Of a stretch of DNA of 64,000 nt, positions 44,578 through 53,538 are shown piece by piece. The stretch spans positions 1 to 64,000 of the forward strand of contig JAYUCY010000094.1 in the NCBI GenBank assembly GCA_043740085.1. The letters run 5' to 3'. The notes beneath the pieces are model-generated. The model was not told the origin of the DNA. It saw only the letters and a program-made list of their open reading frames with translations, and searched no databases. This DNA is from UBA668 sp043740085. Its GTDB lineage: Bacteria; Actinomycetota; Acidimicrobiia; Acidimicrobiales; Ilumatobacteraceae. The number at the start of each line of letters is the position of its first letter. Within the stretch, counting starts at the first letter, position 1. A program made the position numbers and the translations under genes.

Positions 44578-45335
44578 CAGAACAGGTCCCAGTAGCTGTC
44601 GCGGGCGCGCATCTGCCCGACCGTCTCTTCGACGATCACGCGTCCGGAACGCATGACGTAGACGCGATCGACGATCCGCAGCGCCTGGCCGACGTTCTGC
44701 TCGAGGAGGAGCACCGCCAGTCCTTCCTCATCGGCCAACCGGCGCACCGTGTCGAAGATCTGCTGGACGACCGACGGGGCAAGGCCGAGGGAGGGCTCAT
44801 CGAGCATCAACAGCTTCGGGCTGGCCATCAGCGCCATGCCGAGGCTGACCATCCGCTGCTGGCCACCCGACATCGTTCCTGCAAGCTGCGCGTCGCGTTC
44901 GACGAGAATCGGGAAGAGGCGCTGGACAAGCTCCATCCGTTTCGCCCGACGATCCTGGTCAGGGTCGTTCTCGGCTCCGAGGAGCAGGTTGTCGCGCACG
45001 GAGAGGTCGGCGAACACGAATCGCTCGGACGGGATCATCGCCATACCGGCCTTCACGTTGTGGCGTGAGCCGGATCGCGTGACGTCGGCGCCGTTGAACC
45101 GAACCTGCCCACCAAGGGCACGGTTGATCCCCAGGATGGTGCGGATCGTCGTGCTCTTCCCACTGCCGTTGTGACCGAGCACGCCGACGATCTCACCTTC
45201 GTCCACGTGGAGATCCACCTCGAACACGACCTGCTTGCGGCCGTATCCGGCTTGCAGGCGCTCCAGGGTGAGCAGCCGACGGTCGGGGGTCGCTTCTGCG
45301 ACGAGCGCGTCGCTCTTGGGCTCATGCTGTTCCAA
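44577..45335 (-). CDS. livF: branched-chain-type ABC transporter ATP-binding protein (LivF)
   Basis: About 252 aa using the TTG at 45335; a start at 45377 is possible but overlaps the upstream gene more. Walker A is GHNGSGKST, the signature MSGGQQRMV and Walker B LLMLDEPSLGLAPSVV, with the switch His replaced by Gln in LLLEQNVGQAL, as usual for LivF. It should energise import together with the fused LivM-LivG protein. The start overlaps the stop of the upstream livMG gene. Confidence 0.87.
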   Translation of the reverse strand: MEQHEPKSDALVAEATPDRRLLTLERLQAGYGRKQVVFEVDLHVDEGEIVGVLGHNGSGKSTTIRTILGINRALGGQVRFNGADVTRSGSRHNVKAGMAMIPSERFVFADLSVRDNLLLGAENDPDQDRRAKRMELVQRLFPILVERDAQLAGTMSGGQQRMVSLGMALMASPKLLMLDEPSLGLAPSVVQQIFDTVRRLADEEGLAVLLLEQNVGQALRIVDRVYVMRSGRVIVEETVGQMRARDSYWDLF

Positions 45336-47109
45336 AGTACGCCTCCGCCAATCGGGGGGTGTTCGTGAGCTCGGCAACCGTCCCCTGGGCCGTGATCCGC
45401 CCCAGCTCCATGAAGTACGTGTGGTCGGCGAGGCGACGCACGACGTGCAGGTTGTGCTCGACGATGCACACCGTGCGGCCCTGCTCGCGCACCGCCGCGA
45501 TGAGGTCGAGCATTGTGTCGACCCACTTCGTGTCGATGCCGGAAGCCGGTTCGTCGAGCAGGATCACCTCGGCCTCGGTGGCGAGGACGCGGGCAAGCGA
45601 GACCAGCTTCGTCTGCCCGTAGGACAGCGCGCCGGCGGGCACATCGGCGAACTCACCCATGCCGACGAAGGCCAGCCACTCCATCGCCTTCTCGCGCGTT
45701 CGCTCCTCGATCCGCTTCACCTGGCGATGGTTGAACGCGAGTGTCGCAAAGTTCTCGCCCGCCTGGTTCTGCACGGCCATCATGACGTTCTGCAGGCACG
45801 ACAGCCGGCTGAAGAGCCGTACATCCTGGAAAGAACGCACGAGACCGAGACGCGCAACCTTGGCAGGAGTAAGGCCCACGAGCTCTTGACCGTTCAACTT
45901 CACAGACCCCGCATCGGGCGTGATGAAACCTGTGAGGAGGTTGAACACGGTGGTCTTCCCCGCGCCATTCGGCCCGACGAGAGCGGTGATCGTGCCGCGC
46001 CGGAGCTCGATCTGCAGATCCTCTGCGGCGATGATCCCACCGAACCGTTTGCTCACGCCCACGGTCTGCAGCACCACCGGCGCCTCGTGCCACCGCCGTT
46101 CGGTGTCTCTCTCGCGCCTGTCCTCGGCTTCGTCGCTGAGGCCGGCGCCCGGTTGATGGACCTCGATGCGCGGCTGCGGCGTCCAGCCTTCCACCATCTC
46201 GACGCGCTTGCCCGTGCCGCGCTGCCCGCGGAGCCATCGCCAAGGCGAGAAGCCCTCCGGGAGTGCTCCCTGCGGGCGGACCCTCATCAGCACGACCAGC
46301 GCGACGCCGTAGATGATGAGCTGGACGACGCTCGCTCGCGCTGCATCCATGTCGACCGCGCGCTTCAGCAGCGGGTCGAGGAGGACGACGATGGTCGCGC
46401 CGAGGATGCTGCCGGGTAGGTTGCCCATCCCACCGAAGATCACGATCGCGAACACGGTCAACGAGAAGGCAAAGCCGAAGACGCCCGGCGTCGCCAGCCG
46501 AAGCCATGCAGAGATGAAACCCCCGGCGAGGGCGGCGAGCGCCGACGTCGTCCCGAAGACGGCGACCTTGTAGCCGAGCACGTTCTTGCCGAGTGCCTGG
46601 GTGGAGATCGGGTCCTCGCGGATTCCCTTCAGCACCCGACCCGTCGGCGACTCACCAATCCGCCTGCAGATGAAATAGACCACGAGCATCACTACGAGCG
46701 ACGGGATCACCCAATCGCGTGGCCGGAGCAGGTGCCAGCCGAAGATGTCGGCCGCAGGCAGATTGATCAGCCCGTAGGAACCGCCCATCGACGGCGTCGC
46801 GATGAGCAGGCCGAGGATCACCGACGACACCGCGAGCGTCAGCAGGATCAGGTACTCGACGCTGAGCTTCAGCGCGGGCAGGGCCACGACGCTGCCCACC
46901 ACGAACGCGATGACCATGCCGATCGCAGAGCCGAGGAGGAAGTTCCAATGGTGATTGAGAGTGATGTAGCCCATCGCGTATCCGCCGATCGCGCCGAAGG
47001 ACGCGTGTGCAACGGAAACCTGTCCCGCGTAGCCGAGCAGCAGGTTCAGTGAGAGCGCCAAGGTGGCGTAGAGCAGGATCTGGTCGAGGTAGTTGAGCCA
47101 CAGGTCCAT
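45322..47109 (-). CDS. fused LivM permease-LivG ATPase
   Basis: 595 aa. Residues 1-~285 are a LivM-type permease with about eight TM helices (LNLLLGYAGQVSVAHASFGAIGGYAMGY, GRVLKGIREDPISTQALGKNV). A linker (~285-335) leads to a LivG-type ATPase: KRFGGIIAAEDL, Walker A GPNGAGKTT, signature LSYGQTKLVSL (Gln variant), Walker B VILLDEPASGID and switch His in CIVEHNLHVV. Fusions of this pair are known in actinobacterial Liv systems. It lies 4 nt downstream of livH. Confidence 0.9.
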   Translation of the reverse strand: MDLWLNYLDQILLYATLALSLNLLLGYAGQVSVAHASFGAIGGYAMGYITLNHHWNFLLGSAIGMVIAFVVGSVVALPALKLSVEYLILLTLAVSSVILGLLIATPSMGGSYGLINLPAADIFGWHLLRPRDWVIPSLVVMLVVYFICRRIGESPTGRVLKGIREDPISTQALGKNVLGYKVAVFGTTSALAALAGGFISAWLRLATPGVFGFAFSLTVFAIVIFGGMGNLPGSILGATIVVLLDPLLKRAVDMDAARASVVQLIIYGVALVVLMRVRPQGALPEGFSPWRWLRGQRGTGKRVEMVEGWTPQPRIEVHQPGAGLSDEAEDRRERDTERRWHEAPVVLQTVGVSKRFGGIIAAEDLQIELRRGTITALVGPNGAGKTTVFNLLTGFITPDAGSVKLNGQELVGLTPAKVARLGLVRSFQDVRLFSRLSCLQNVMMAVQNQAGENFATLAFNHRQVKRIEERTREKAMEWLAFVGMGEFADVPAGALSYGQTKLVSLARVLATEAEVILLDEPASGIDTKWVDTMLDLIAAVREQGRTVCIVEHNLHVVRRLADHTYFMELGRITAQGTVAELTNTPRLAEAYFGTA

Positions 47110-47113
47110 CGGG

Positions 47114-48037
47114 TCAGACCGCCGTCAGACGCGGACGGCGCACGCGCGCTCTGAAGGAGCTCGATTTCACCGCGAGCACGGTCAGGTACCCGACCAGCAC
47201 CACGAACACCGCTGTCTGCGTCCAGCGCACCGACAGCCAGATCGACGAGTACTGCTCGATGAGGGCGACGACAATGCCGGTGACGAACACCCGGACCGGC
47301 GAGCTGGCCGTGCCGGCCAGGAATGCGACGACGAAGGCATAGATCACGGGCGATGCCCCCATCGCGGGGTCAACGGTGAATTTGAGGGCGTACCAGAACG
47401 CGGCGACGCCGGCGCAGATGGTGCCGAGAAAGAAGCAGACGAGGTACGTCGTGTCCGCGTTGATCCCGATGGTGCGGGCGAGGTCGGGGTTCACTCGGGT
47501 CGCCTTGATCCGCCGGCCGAGCGCCGAGTAGCGCAGCATCAGGGCGAGCAGGGAGGTGATCACGATCGCGCTGATCGCCTGCCACACGTCGAAGTTGACG
47601 AAGATGGTGTCCCATAGGTGGTATGGCTTCTTCACAGGGCCGTAGAACGACTGGGTCTGCGACCCCCAGAAGAGCGCAATGATGTTGACGCCGGCGATGG
47701 CGAGGCCGAGCGCGGCGACGAACACCGCAAGCAGCGCAGTCGGACCCGCGTTGGCCGCCAGCGGGCGGTAGACGACTCGCTCGATGAGGGTGCCGATCAC
47801 GGCTGCGACCAGTACGCCGAGGATCGCCGACGGCCAGAACGGCAGATCGACGCGAAACGTGAACGTGAACGCGAGGTACGCAGCCAGCGTGTAGGTGAAC
47901 CCGTATGCGAAGTGGAAGCGGCCGGTGACGCCGAGGATCAGCGCGAAGCCGACACCGAGCAGCCCGAAACTGCAGCCGCGGAAGAAACCGTCGACAGTCA
48001 ACTGACGCAACGTCTGGAAGTCGACGGCGATGAGCAT
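47114..48037 (-). CDS. livH: branched-chain-type ABC transporter permease (LivH)
   Basis: 307 aa with about eight TM segments. The conserved start LTVDGFFRGCSFGLLGVGFALILGVTGRFHFAYG and the cytoplasmic coupling loop RYSALGRRIKATRVNPDLARTIGIN identify LivH. With LivMG, LivF and the binding protein at 48120 it forms a complete importer. Family members carry branched amino acids, amides, urea, aromatic acids and other carboxylates. The cluster context suggests the pathway substrate. Confidence 0.9.
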   Translation of the reverse strand: MLIAVDFQTLRQLTVDGFFRGCSFGLLGVGFALILGVTGRFHFAYGFTYTLAAYLAFTFTFRVDLPFWPSAILGVLVAAVIGTLIERVVYRPLAANAGPTALLAVFVAALGLAIAGVNIIALFWGSQTQSFYGPVKKPYHLWDTIFVNFDVWQAISAIVITSLLALMLRYSALGRRIKATRVNPDLARTIGINADTTYLVCFFLGTICAGVAAFWYALKFTVDPAMGASPVIYAFVVAFLAGTASSPVRVFVTGIVVALIEQYSSIWLSVRWTQTAVFVVLVGYLTVLAVKSSSFRARVRRPRLTAV

Positions 48038-48119
48038 GTATTTCCTTTTCTCGGATGTGGGATCGAGCGGGACAAGTGAGCACGCGGAGGGGTCCGGTTG
48101 GACCCCTCCGCGAAACGGA

Positions 48120-49481
48120 TCAGACCTTGCTGTAGTCCTCGCCGTTGATGCCGAAGAATGCCTTCGGTGTCACCACGCCGTCCTTGTACTCGAACACCCC
48201 CATGTTCCGCTTGAGCACGGAGTGGGTCGTCTCGTCGAGGGTGGAGGTCCCGAGGGTACTGTCGTCGCCGCCATACACCGAGACGACCGTAAGGTTCGAT
48301 CGCAGGGCTGCATCAAGGGTGTCGCCGGTGATCTCGCCACCGTCTTTCAGCACTCGCCGCATGAGCTCCCACATCACGAACGCGTTCTCGTAGAAGTTCG
48401 CTGCGTAGAAGTCGGGCAACTCGCCGAACTCCTTCTCGAACTCGGCGACGAAGTGCTTCGCAAGCGGGCTGACCGGCTTCGCGGAGTCGAAGTAGTCGTA
48501 CGCGAACGTGTAGCCGTCACGGTCGTATGCGCCCTTCGACGCCTTGAGCCCGTCGGGGGTGAACTCGGAACCGATCTGGATCGCCTTGATGCCGGCTGTC
48601 GACGCCTGGTCCGCGAAGGACCCCGGGTCCTGGCCGTAGATGCTGACGAGCAGGATGTCCGGCTCGTTGGCCTTGATCTTCGGCATGACCTGAGAGAAGT
48701 CCTGGCCGCCGATGGGAACGAGCTCGTACAGGCCGTTGTGCTCGTAGCCGCCGGCGGCCAACTTCTTGAGGATGTCTTCCTTGATGATGCCGTTGGCAGG
48801 TTCGCCGATGTCCCACCCGACGAATCCGACCGTCTTCGCATCTGGCGCGGTTTCCTTCAGATACCGGAACAGGCCCGGCATCGGGTCGTTCGGAGTGATC
48901 GCGCGGGTTCCCCAGAAGTACGGCTGGCCCTGACCGAAGATGCTCGTGCCCCCGCCTCCGTCGAGCGTGAACACCTTGTACTGCGCCGTGCCCGCCAGCA
49001 TCGCACCGAGGTCGTCGACGTACGAGGCGAACTTCGCCACCACTCCCTTCGCGCCCATTTCGGTGATCGCGGCCACCCCCGCGGGTGCATCGCCCGACTT
49101 GTGGTCGAAGTAGAGGTAGTTGAACTTTGGGCCGCCCAAAGCCTCGATGTGCTTCGCGGCGAGGTCGAGCCCGCGGCTCATCGTCTTGCCGTAGAAGGAG
49201 CCCGTGCCGGTGAGGGCGAGCACGGCACCCAGGTCGATCGAGAGCCCCTTGCCGGAGCTCGCCGGATCGACGCCGAGCAGCGCGACGAGGTCACTCGTGG
49301 CGGAGGCACCTACGGTCGTGTCGGCTGCGGCATTGGTGGCGGGCGTCTTGCTGCTGCCTTTGTCGCTGCCGCACGCGGCGAGGAGTGCAGCGGCACCCAT
49401 TGCTCCTGTCGCGCCGAGCAACAGTGTGCGGCGCGTGACGCGCCCTTCGTGCACGATACCGAACTTGTCGGAATTGGTCAT
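48120..49481 (-). CDS. ABC substrate-binding protein of the Liv-type importer
   Basis: 453 aa. The N-terminus RVTRRTLLLGATGAMGAAALLAACG combines a twin-arginine-like pair with a lipobox (LAAC), so it is probably an exported lipoprotein. The mature part has the type-I binding fold (IDLGAVLALTGTGSFYGKTM, LGGPKFNYLYFDHKSGDAP, VGFVGWDIGEPANG). It is the first gene of the minus-strand operon SBP-livH-livMG-livF-PPOX-cyclase-ligase. Cluster operator 4 lies 196 nt upstream. Confidence 0.88.
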   Translation of the reverse strand: MTNSDKFGIVHEGRVTRRTLLLGATGAMGAAALLAACGSDKGSSKTPATNAAADTTVGASATSDLVALLGVDPASSGKGLSIDLGAVLALTGTGSFYGKTMSRGLDLAAKHIEALGGPKFNYLYFDHKSGDAPAGVAAITEMGAKGVVAKFASYVDDLGAMLAGTAQYKVFTLDGGGGTSIFGQGQPYFWGTRAITPNDPMPGLFRYLKETAPDAKTVGFVGWDIGEPANGIIKEDILKKLAAGGYEHNGLYELVPIGGQDFSQVMPKIKANEPDILLVSIYGQDPGSFADQASTAGIKAIQIGSEFTPDGLKASKGAYDRDGYTFAYDYFDSAKPVSPLAKHFVAEFEKEFGELPDFYAANFYENAFVMWELMRRVLKDGGEITGDTLDAALRSNLTVVSVYGGDDSTLGTSTLDETTHSVLKRNMGVFEYKDGVVTPKAFFGINGEDYSKV

Positions 49482-49676
49482 TTCCTGTTTCTCCCTCTCG
49501 GTGGTGGATTGGGAGACCCTCGTTCAGTCCGAAAAGCTCCGACGCGGACAGAGTCCACCCGCTACCAAGCCGTGCTCAAACGTCCCTGCAGACCCCCTGG
49601 CGAACGGCCGAAATCCTTCGAACCGGTCGCCTATTCGGACCATACACAAGCGACTCGTCGAAGGCAAGAGATTTGT

Positions 49677-49690
49677 TGACGAGCACGTCA
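49677..49690. promoter_or_regulatory. cluster operator 4 (upstream of the importer operon)
   Basis: TGACGAGCACGTCA within GTTGACGAGCACGTCATG, in the 242-bp gap between the converging SMP-30 gene end and the start of the substrate-binding protein gene. Confidence 0.55.
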
Positions 49691-49723
49691 TGTTCTGGCG
49701 TGGCAGGAGGCCAGCAGCGACTC

Positions 49724-50653
49724 TCAGGTGTTGAGATGCTGCAGCTTGGCGCCCGGGCGCGGCCACTGCATCGAGAGCAGCTTCCCCGTGGCCGAGATCG
49801 TGATGTACGCGGTCCGCAGGTCGGGTCCACCGAAGCAGATGTTGGTGGTCAGGATGTCGCCGGTCGCGATGAAGTCGATCAGCTCGCCCTGTGGCGAGAT
49901 GACCGAGATGCCGCCGGCGACGAGGGTCGCGACACAGACGTTGCCGTCGCTGTCGACTGCCAGGGAGTCGAGCAGCTGCAACCCGGGGAAGCCGTGGAGA
50001 CAGACGGAGGAGTCGACGATCGTCGTCTCGGCGACCTTCCCCGGCGAGGTGATGTCGCGCTGCATGACGCGTCCGTGCCACGTCTCAGCCCAGTACAGCT
50101 TCTTCCCGTCGGGCGAGAGGCCGATCCCGTTCGCGTCGTGAACGGGGAACACCACTTCGTGGATCTCCGAGCCGTCCGCCTTCGCGTAGTGGATCCCCGA
50201 CAAATGGGCGACGTGCTTCTCCTCGTCGGTGAGCCCGTGGTCAGTGAAGTAGAAGCCACCGTGAGCGTCGAAGACGAGGTCGTTCGGCGCCCACAACGGC
50301 TTGCCGTCGGACTCGGTGTAGAGGTCCTCGACCTTGCCCGTGCCAAGGTCGACGGTTTGGATCCGGCCGCCGATGTATTTCTCCTTCGTGGTCGGGCCAG
50401 GGAAGGTCATCCCGTCGAGCTGCGTCTCGGTGAAACGACCACCGTTGTTGCAGACGTAGATCTTGTTGTCAGGCCCCATCGCAGCGCCATTCGGGCCGCC
50501 GGGGATCTCGGCGATCGTCTCCTTGGACCCATCGGGCTTGACCCTTGTGAGTCGTGGGCCGAACATCTCGACGAGGATGACCGAACCATCGGGCATCGCG
50601 ATTGGGCCTTCCGGGAACGACAGGCCGCTGGTGACTTCTTTCAACTCGGGCAT
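49724..50653 (-). CDS. SMP-30/gluconolactonase-family protein, copy 2
   Basis: 309 aa. The start is taken at MPELKEVTSGLSFPEGP, with AGAGGAG 7 nt upstream. SMP-30 signatures: GLSFPEGPIAMPDGSVIL (metal Glu), GGPNGAAMGPDNKIYVCNNGG, WAPNDLVFDAHGGFYFTDHG (Asn) and HDANGIGLSPDGKKLYWAETW (Asn/Asp). A probable lactonase. Its promoter region is divergent from cyclase 2 and contains the perfect 20-bp palindrome of operator 5. Confidence 0.87.
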   Translation of the reverse strand: MPELKEVTSGLSFPEGPIAMPDGSVILVEMFGPRLTRVKPDGSKETIAEIPGGPNGAAMGPDNKIYVCNNGGRFTETQLDGMTFPGPTTKEKYIGGRIQTVDLGTGKVEDLYTESDGKPLWAPNDLVFDAHGGFYFTDHGLTDEEKHVAHLSGIHYAKADGSEIHEVVFPVHDANGIGLSPDGKKLYWAETWHGRVMQRDITSPGKVAETTIVDSSVCLHGFPGLQLLDSLAVDSDGNVCVATLVAGGISVISPQGELIDFIATGDILTTNICFGGPDLRTAYITISATGKLLSMQWPRPGAKLQHLNT

Positions 50654-50778
50654 CAGAACTCCTCTTGTGCTTGGGCGGGGGGTGGCGTCGGCAGCACCGA
50701 AATCTGTGCGGACCGATCCCCTTCGGCGCCCGACGGGCCCATCCAACTTCATCGCCGACGTACTGTCAAGCGACCATT

Positions 50779-50798
50779 ACTTGACACGCGTGTCAAGT
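50779..50798. promoter_or_regulatory. cluster operator 5 (perfect 20-bp palindrome)
   Basis: ACTTGACACGCGTGTCAAGT is fully self-complementary and contains the TGAC-N6-GTCA core. It lies between the divergent SMP-30 copy 2 and cyclase copy 2 genes. Confidence 0.7.
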
Positions 50799-50850
50799 TA
50801 AAGTACAACAGGAAAGTCGGCATTCTGTATCCGGCGGATTGGGGTCCGAG

Positions 50851-51780
50851 GTGGAGAACCACTCGGTGAAGGACTTTCGTGAGCTTGGCTCACAGCTGAG
50901 CAACTGGGGGCGTTGGGGCCACGACGACGAACGGGGCACCGTCAACCTGATCACGCCGGAGTGCCTCGTCACCGCCGCGCAGCTGGTCAAGCGTGGCGCC
51001 ATCTTCGATCTCGGCATCCCGTTCGACAGCAACGGACCACAACCCGGCGGCGGGCGGATCAACCCCGTGCGGCTGATGTCGGAGACCGGTGCTGACCAAC
51101 AGTTCCCGGGGGCGTTCCACTACGCCGACGACTACGTGTTCATGCCGCTCCAGGCGGCGTCGCAGTGGGACGGGCTCGCCCACGTCTATTACGACGACCT
51201 CCTCTACAACGGGTTTCCGGCGAGCGACGTTTCGGCGCACGGGGCGAAGCACTGTTCGATCGACAAGATGGCGAAGGGGATCGCGGGCCGCGGTGTCCTG
51301 CTCGACATTGCCCGGTTGCGAGGCGTCGACTGGCTCGAGCAGGGCGCCGTGATCAGCCCGGCCGATCTCGATGAAGCGGCCCAGCGCCAGGGCGTGGAGG
51401 TGCGCAGTGGCGACATCCTGCTGTTCAGGACCGGCTGGCGGACGAAGTTCGTCACCGACAAGAACGCAGCGGAGTTCATGGCCGGCGAGCCGGGCCTCGG
51501 GCTCGCCTGCTGCCGGTGGCTGCACGATCACGAGGTCGCCGCCGTCGCGTCGGACAACTGGGCGATCGAAGTTCTGCCTGGGGAGATCGACACCGAGCTG
51601 CTCCCCGTGCACATGGTGCTGATCCGCGACATGGGAATGACACTCGGGGAGATCCTCGACTTCGACGAGCTCGCTGCTGATTGCGAGGCAGACGGGGTGT
51701 GGGAGTTCTTCTTCACCGCACCGCCGATCAAGTTCACCAATGCAGTCGGGTCGCCGATCAACCCGCTCGCGATCAAGTGA
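50851..51780 (+). CDS. cyclase-family (PF04199) hydrolase, copy 2
   Basis: 309 aa from GTG 50851 (a TTG at 50839 is an alternative). LSNWGRWGHDDERGTVNLIT, ASQWDGLAHVYYDD (Asp107, His111), LLFRTGWRTKF and the end PINPLAIK mirror copy 1. The first metal-site His is again Gln (ASQW). It probably hydrolyses a lactone or cyclic amide. It is followed after 75 nt by the acyl-CoA dehydrogenase, so ring opening and beta-oxidation enzymes share a transcript. Confidence 0.85.
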   Translation: MENHSVKDFRELGSQLSNWGRWGHDDERGTVNLITPECLVTAAQLVKRGAIFDLGIPFDSNGPQPGGGRINPVRLMSETGADQQFPGAFHYADDYVFMPLQAASQWDGLAHVYYDDLLYNGFPASDVSAHGAKHCSIDKMAKGIAGRGVLLDIARLRGVDWLEQGAVISPADLDEAAQRQGVEVRSGDILLFRTGWRTKFVTDKNAAEFMAGEPGLGLACCRWLHDHEVAAVASDNWAIEVLPGEIDTELLPVHMVLIRDMGMTLGEILDFDELAADCEADGVWEFFFTAPPIKFTNAVGSPINPLAIK

Positions 51781-51797
51781 CCGCACTGCTGACTCGG

Positions 51798-51842
51798 ACC
51801 AGCACCAGCACCACAACCACAACCTGAACCTGAACCTGAACA
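51798..51842 (+). repeat. short hexamer microrepeat before the acyl-CoA dehydrogenase
   Basis: The leader between cyclase 2 and the dehydrogenase has CAGCAC, CACAAC and CCTGAA hexamers repeated two to three times each, ending 13 nt before the ATG. It is a slippage-prone tract that may alter the leader length. Confidence 0.6.
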
Positions 51843-51855
51843 AGGACGGCATGCC

Positions 51856-53130
51856 ATGAACTTCGACATCCCACCCGAGATCGCGTCGTACCTCGACGAG
51901 CTCGACGAGTTCATCGAGCGCGAGATCAAGCCGCTCGAGCAGGAGAACGACAACATCCGGTTCTTCGATCACCGGCGCGAGGACGCGCGTACCGACTGGG
52001 ATCGCGGGGGGCTCCCCAACGACGAGTGGGAGGAGCTACTCGGTGAGGCGCGACGGCGCGCCGACAAGGCTGGCCACTACCGCTATCCGTTGGCGAAGGA
52101 GTACGGCGGCAAGGACGGCACGAACCTCGGGATGGCGATCATCCGCGAGCACTTCGCGACGAAGGGTCTCGGGTTGCACAACGATCTACAGAACGAGCAC
52201 TCGATCGTTGGCAACAACGTCGCTCTGCTGCTGATGATCCGCTACGGCACGGAGTCGCAGAAGAAGGAGTGGATCGACGACCTCGCCGAAGGCCGGCGCG
52301 GGTTCGCGTTCGGTATCACGGAGCCGAACCACGGCTCGGACGCGACACACATGGAGACGACGGCGGTCCGCGACGGCGACGAGTGGATCATCAACGGCGA
52401 GAAGACCTGGAACACCGGCATCCACAAGGCGAAGTACGACCTGATCTTCGCCCGTACGAGCGGCAACGCCGGCGACGGCGAGGGGATCACGGCATTCCTG
52501 ACGCCGACCGACTCGCCCGGTTTCGAGATCCTCGAGTTCCTGTGGACCTTCAACATGCCAACCGATCACGCCCACGTATCGTTCACCGACATCCGCGTGC
52601 CGGACGAGGCGATCTTCGGCGGAGAGGGTCGCGGCCTCCAGGTCGTGCAGCACTTCTTCAACGAGAACCGCATCCGCCAGGCTGCGTCGAGCCTCGGCGC
52701 CGCACAGTTCTGCATCAACGAGTCGGTCGAATACGCCAAGGTTCGCCAGCCGTTCGGCAAGGCGCTGGCGACGAACCAGGCGATCCAATTCCCGCTCGTC
52801 GAGCTGCAGACACAGTGCGAGATGCTCCGCGCCCTGATCCACAAGACGGCGTGGATGATGGACACCTATGGCGCGTTCTCGGTGTCGGACAAGGTGTCGA
52901 TGTGCAACTACTGGTCGAACCGGTTGTGCTGCGAGGCGGCCGACCGGGCGATGCAGGTGCACGGTGGCATGGGCTACAGCCGGCACAAGCCGTTCGAGCA
53001 CATCTACCGCCACCACCGCCGCTACCGGATCACCGAGGGCGCCGAGGAGATCCAGATGCGTCGTGTCGCCGGCTACATGTTCGGCTTCATGAACCAGCGC
53101 CAGCCCAAGGGCGTCACGTCGGACGACTGA
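51856..53130 (+). CDS. acyl-CoA dehydrogenase
   Basis: 424 aa. The acyl-CoA dehydrogenase fold is clear: GRRGFAFGITEPNHGSDATHMETTA (FAD/substrate loop), WIINGEKTWNTGIHKA, the C-terminal helical domain VRQPFGKALATNQAIQFPLVELQTQ, and MQVHGGMGYSRHKPFEHIYRHHRRYRITEGAEEIQ. It is an ACAD10/11-like member with a long N-terminus. It oxidises an acyl-CoA to the enoyl-CoA. It is cotranscribed with cyclase 2 upstream and the DUF6285/phosphotransferase pair downstream. Confidence 0.9.
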   Translation: MNFDIPPEIASYLDELDEFIEREIKPLEQENDNIRFFDHRREDARTDWDRGGLPNDEWEELLGEARRRADKAGHYRYPLAKEYGGKDGTNLGMAIIREHFATKGLGLHNDLQNEHSIVGNNVALLLMIRYGTESQKKEWIDDLAEGRRGFAFGITEPNHGSDATHMETTAVRDGDEWIINGEKTWNTGIHKAKYDLIFARTSGNAGDGEGITAFLTPTDSPGFEILEFLWTFNMPTDHAHVSFTDIRVPDEAIFGGEGRGLQVVQHFFNENRIRQAASSLGAAQFCINESVEYAKVRQPFGKALATNQAIQFPLVELQTQCEMLRALIHKTAWMMDTYGAFSVSDKVSMCNYWSNRLCCEAADRAMQVHGGMGYSRHKPFEHIYRHHRRYRITEGAEEIQMRRVAGYMFGFMNQRQPKGVTSDD

Positions 53131-53166
53131 CCGCCACCCGAGAAGTCCCTGTCATAATCAGGCACG

Positions 53167-53538
53167 ATGCAACCACGACCAACGGCCCACGAGCTCCTCG
53201 CGATCGTCGCCGAGGTACTTGAGCGCGACCTCGTCCCCGCGCTCACCGGTCCGGCGCAACACCATGCACGCGTGGCGGCGAGCCTCGTCGGGATCGTCGA
53301 GCGGGAGTTGCGCCTCGGCCCGGCGGCGGCCGACCACGAGACCATCGTGCTGCGCCGATTGATCGGCGCGGAGAGCGATAACCTCCTCGGGCTACGCGCG
53401 CGGCTCGCCCGCGACCTGCGTGGTGGCCTCGCCGACGATCCTGCACGGGCGGCCGAGATCTGGCCGGCGTTGATGGAGTTCGTCCGAGCCGACCTGTCGA
53501 TCGTCAAGCCTGGTCACGACTCCTGGGAAGGCGAGTGA
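53167..53538 (+). CDS. DUF6285-type protein
   Basis: 123 aa, all-helical (PTAHELLAIVAEVLERDLVPALTG, HHARVAASLVGIVERELRLG). Proteins of this type are regularly encoded between an acyl-CoA dehydrogenase and an APH-type phosphotransferase, as here. The biochemical role is not known. Its stop overlaps the next gene's GTG by 4 nt, so translation is coupled. The family name is from memory of context and motifs. Confidence 0.7.
   Translation: MQPRPTAHELLAIVAEVLERDLVPALTGPAQHHARVAASLVGIVERELRLGPAAADHETIVLRRLIGAESDNLLGLRARLARDLRGGLADDPARAAEIWPALMEFVRADLSIVKPGHDSWEGE

Noticed and set aside
48030..49679. 549-codon frame antisense to the substrate-binding protein (likewise 35005-36555 antisense to ligase 1)
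   Set aside because: Both are antisense shadows. The minus-strand genes have signal peptide or AMP-ligase motifs.
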